From contig NZ_JAMKOJ010000006.1 of assembly GCF_023700755.1 (NCBI RefSeq), forward strand, positions 236,822 through 300,821: a stretch of 64,000 nt of DNA, read 5' to 3'. Numbering within the stretch: the stretch's first letter is position 1; the number at the start of each line of letters is the position of its first letter. Origin of the DNA: Allorhizobium sonneratiae (GTDB taxonomy: Bacteria; Pseudomonadota; Alphaproteobacteria; Rhizobiales; Rhizobiaceae). Of the stretch, positions 61,983 through 64,000 are shown one piece after another. The translations under genes were made by a program, and so were the position numbers. The notes beneath the pieces were generated by a model. The model was not told the origin of the DNA, did no database searches, and was given only the letters and a program-made list of their open reading frames with translations.

Positions 61983-62992
61983 TTCAATACAGGCCTTATC
62001 GTTCGTGGGAGCGGGGTTCCAAGGCCGAGCCGGGTGGCCTGCTCAACGCAGGCAGCAGCGACCGCGATATCTTGCAGAGCGGCCCCGACGGACTTGTAAA
62101 GAAGGATGTCGGCGTGCGACTGCCGGCCGGCACAACGCCCACCTATCAGGTCCGCCAGCGAAGCCAGTTTCTGTTCAAACGGGATACCCGCAGCCCTTGC
62201 AGCGCGCATGTCGCCCGTATCGTGCGACACCTCGTCGGGCATGTCCGCAACGATGAGACTGGCCCTCTCGATCGTGACGGGATCCACCTCGCGTTGCTCC
62301 GGAAGGGTCGAGCCGATTGACGCAACCGTCGTTCCAGGACGGAGCCATTCACCCTCGAAGAGAGGCTGCTCTCCGCGCGAGCGGGCGGCGCAAATCAACA
62401 CATTGCAGCCGGACTCGACGACGCTACGCGCACTGTCCGCATTGCCGACCACCAGTCCAGTCGACGCCATCTCCCTGACGAAATTCTCACGGCTACCCGG
62501 TGAAGGGCTGAAGACGGTAACAGAGGAAATCTCGCGAACCGCAGCCAGGGCACGCAGGTGATTTCGTGCTTCGAAGCCGGTTCCCAAGACGCCGACGGAA
62601 ACAGGTCCTGGTGATGCCAGGGTGTCGATCGCAAGCGCCGTCGTCGCAGCGGTGCGGAAACCGGTGATATTGTTCCCATCAAGCAGAGCGATGAGTTCAG
62701 CAGTCTCCTGATCGAAAAGCGGAATGAGATAGCTGGCCCGGCCGTTCCGGATATTGGCCGCGATCAATTTCGCGCCCATCACGTTGCCATCAGGCAAGAC
62801 ACCGGAAAGGGTCCGGAGCCAAAGACCGTTTCCTCTTGCCATGGTCCGTGGAGGAAACATTGCATCGGACACTGCTGACCCATAGGTGGCCCGCAGCGTC
62901 TTGACCGCGAGTTCCCATGAAAAGGATCGCTCTATGTCCTGCGGGTCCAGAAACAACGTATCCCTTTTAATCTCTGCGAGTGCGCTCGCCAT
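61979..62992 (-). CDS. Ornithine cyclodeaminase/mu-crystallin family protein
   Basis: A Rossmann-fold enzyme of 337 residues with 'MGAKLIAANIRNG', 'DGNNITGFRTAATTALAID' and the nucleotide motif 'VGVLGTGFEARNHLRALAAV'. Members act as ornithine cyclodeaminases, ketimine (pyrroline-carboxylate) reductases or alanine dehydrogenases; the family alone does not decide. It is the first gene of the operon with the aldehyde dehydrogenase and DapA-family protein, divergent from a GntR regulator. Pyrroline/imine chemistry followed by aldehyde oxidation, as in hydroxyproline degradation, is one coherent possibility. Confidence 0.82.
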   Translation of the reverse strand: MASALAEIKRDTLFLDPQDIERSFSWELAVKTLRATYGSAVSDAMFPPRTMARGNGLWLRTLSGVLPDGNVMGAKLIAANIRNGRASYLIPLFDQETAELIALLDGNNITGFRTAATTALAIDTLASPGPVSVGVLGTGFEARNHLRALAAVREISSVTVFSPSPGSRENFVREMASTGLVVGNADSARSVVESGCNVLICAARSRGEQPLFEGEWLRPGTTVASIGSTLPEQREVDPVTIERASLIVADMPDEVSHDTGDMRAARAAGIPFEQKLASLADLIGGRCAGRQSHADILLYKSVGAALQDIAVAAACVEQATRLGLGTPLPRTIRPVLK

Positions 62993-63047
62993 GTTGTACC
63001 CTTCACATCAATAAGCGATTTTCGTAACTTTAAGTCACCTTATTTTC

Positions 63048-63067
63048 ATATTGATGCATATCAATAT
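63048..63067. promoter_or_regulatory. Palindromic operator between the catabolic operon and its GntR regulator
   Basis: ATATTGAT-GCAT-ATCAATAT is a 20-bp inverted repeat with 8-bp arms, about 55 bases upstream of the Ocd-family start and 70 upstream of the GntR start. Its core TTGATGCATATCAA also fits TTGAT-N4-ATCAA, the FNR/FixK consensus. The longer symmetry and the divergent GntR gene favour a FadR/VanR-type operator. Confidence 0.6.
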
Positions 63068-63135
63068 AGCAATTGATTTATGTTGTATTCGGTTTTGCGT
63101 GCGGTTAGAAGCAAGACATACGCAGGGGATCAAAG

Positions 63136-63798
63136 ATGACGAACGCCACCGGGGATATGGCGCGTTTGCGCGCATACATCGAAAAACTGGCGGAGGACGG
63201 TGAAAAACAACTGCCTCCCGAACCGAAACTCGCCGAACTGATCGACGTTTCGCGCGGTCGTTTGCGAACTTTGCTCAAGAAGGTGGAAGACGAAGGCGTG
63301 ATCTGGCGTCACGTGGGAAAGGGCACATTTGTGGGCCAGCGCCAGATCGATCCGAAGTCGCCGGAATGGACGGAAGGTATCAGTCTCGGCGACATGATGG
63401 ACGCGCGCCGTGTCCTTGAACCGCAAATTGCAGCCCAGGCAGCGATCGCTGCCCGGCCAGCTGACTTGGCAGCACTTGAGCGATGCCTTTCGGATCTTGC
63501 ATCAACGCGCTCATACACACAGTGGAAGCTGCTGGACGAGCGGTTACATCGTTTGATCGCCGAGGCTACCCACAACAGCCTGCTGGTTCTCCTTTACGAT
63601 ACGCTGCGAAGCCAGGGCCGCTCGGGGCTCGATTCAAGGCTCAACGATGTCTTCGGCGAGGATATGGCGCCCCATGATACGAATGCGCAGCACGCTTCAA
63701 TCGTTGCAGCGATCAAATCCGGCAATCCCGATCGGGCTGAAGAGCAAATGAATTCGCATCTCAATTATGTTCGTGCACGGCTCTTCGGATTGAGGTAG
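63136..63798 (+). CDS. GntR-family regulator, FadR subgroup
   Basis: The N-terminal winged helix ('LPPEPKLAELIDVSRGRLRTLLKK') is followed by the FCD effector domain with metal-ligand pattern ('LDERLHRLIAEATHNSLLV', 'HASIVAAIKSGNPDRAEEQM' with its conserved His). The 220-residue length is normal. It is divergent from the Ocd-ALDH-DapA operon and probably represses it until a carboxylate substrate binds. The open reading frame starts after GGGGATCAAAG, a weak ribosome binding site. Confidence 0.88.
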   Translation: MTNATGDMARLRAYIEKLAEDGEKQLPPEPKLAELIDVSRGRLRTLLKKVEDEGVIWRHVGKGTFVGQRQIDPKSPEWTEGISLGDMMDARRVLEPQIAAQAAIAARPADLAALERCLSDLASTRSYTQWKLLDERLHRLIAEATHNSLLVLLYDTLRSQGRSGLDSRLNDVFGEDMAPHDTNAQHASIVAAIKSGNPDRAEEQMNSHLNYVRARLFGLR

Positions 63799-64000
63799 CA
63801 ACATTGGGTGGGGTGTGAGGATAACAAGTTAGACTATTTTATAAGATCCCCTCGTAACCGGGCAAGGATGCTATCTCGCTGTCCGGACTTGTGACCCCGA
63901 TCCTTTTGGATTTGCCTTGTAAAAGCAACTTGGTCTTAACAATGTCCGCTTTCGGTTCCAACGCAAAAAGCCACCCGAAGGTGGCTTAAGATATAGAAGA
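63799..64000. other. Intergenic segment up to the window end
   Basis: No gene is seen. It ends with a terminator hairpin for a minus-strand gene outside the window. Confidence 0.5.
63965..63986 (-). terminator. Rho-independent terminator for a gene to the right of the window
   Basis: Read on the minus strand, AGCCACC-TTCG-GGTGGCT is a 7-bp stem with a stable TTCG loop followed by TTTTT. It implies a minus-strand gene beginning beyond 64000 that ends near here. Confidence 0.8.

Overview
The window reads as chromosome or chromid DNA of an alphaproteobacterium of the Rhizobiales (Brucellaceae/Rhizobiaceae type, e.g. Ochrobactrum/Brucella or Agrobacterium/Rhizobium relatives). The evidence is the complete eryABCD-tpiB-rpiB erythritol locus, the pcaR-pcaIJF order next to an AraC regulator, ExoF/ExoY/ExoQ-like polysaccharide genes, and the palindromic intergenic repeats common in this order. 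The genus call is inference. No rRNA, tRNA, CRISPR, phage or intact insertion sequence was seen.

Layout. (1) 1-4056: 3' end of an AraC-type regulator, then the divergent pcaR | pcaI-pcaJ-pcaF genes for the last steps of the beta-ketoadipate pathway, with a PcaR-type operator between them. (2) 4060-21052: a polyol island. A minus-strand operon (DUF2291 protein, sugar ABC ATPase, permease, binding protein, DeoR regulator, FGGY kinase, GlpD-like dehydrogenase) diverges from a plus-strand operon (eryA, eryB, eryC, an iron-type alcohol dehydrogenase, eryD, eryH/tpiB, eryI/rpiB). Erythritol would be imported, phosphorylated (EryA), oxidised (EryB) and isomerised (EryC, EryH, EryI) to D-erythrose 4-phosphate. 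The second kinase/GlpD pair and the Fe-ADH are additions to the known core and suggest a second polyol substrate. (3) 21062-32403: secreted S10 peptidase, a succinate-semialdehyde-type dehydrogenase, an Lrp regulator divergent from alanine racemase and D-amino acid dehydrogenase (D-alanine/L-alanine catabolism), another aldehyde dehydrogenase, and a peptide-type ABC importer lacking its ATPases. (4) 32404-33430: a gene-free nest of palindromic elements, including a roughly 270-bp element that can fold into a two-armed cloverleaf. (5) 33431-39577: a sugar regulon with a ROK kinase, a (alpha/alpha)6-barrel-like glycosidase, nagB, an orphan MsmK/UgpC-type ATPase and a ROK repressor; two copies of an operator-like sequence link the promoters. 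(6) 39609-59276: an exopolysaccharide cluster with outer-membrane export protein, sugar-phosphate transferase, several GT2/GT4 glycosyltransferases (one a GT4-GT2 fusion), methyltransferase, ExoQ-like polymerase, Wzz-like protein with a degenerate kinase domain, UDP-galactopyranose-mutase-like flavoprotein, a HAD-like protein and a Wzx flippase. (7) 59316-63798: a small catabolic operon (DapA-family lyase with a frameshifted 3' end, aldehyde dehydrogenase, ornithine-cyclodeaminase-family protein) divergent from a FadR-type GntR regulator, with a clear palindromic operator.

The most unusual items are the nested palindromic element at 32756-33025, a 26-bp tandem array that repeats the stop-codon end of the lrp gene (24452-24555), the extra genes in the erythritol island, perfect TTGAT-N4-ATCAA boxes at 24392 and 63051, and the orphan DapA/ALDH/Ocd operon. 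All functional calls come from reading motifs in the translated sequence; no database search was run.
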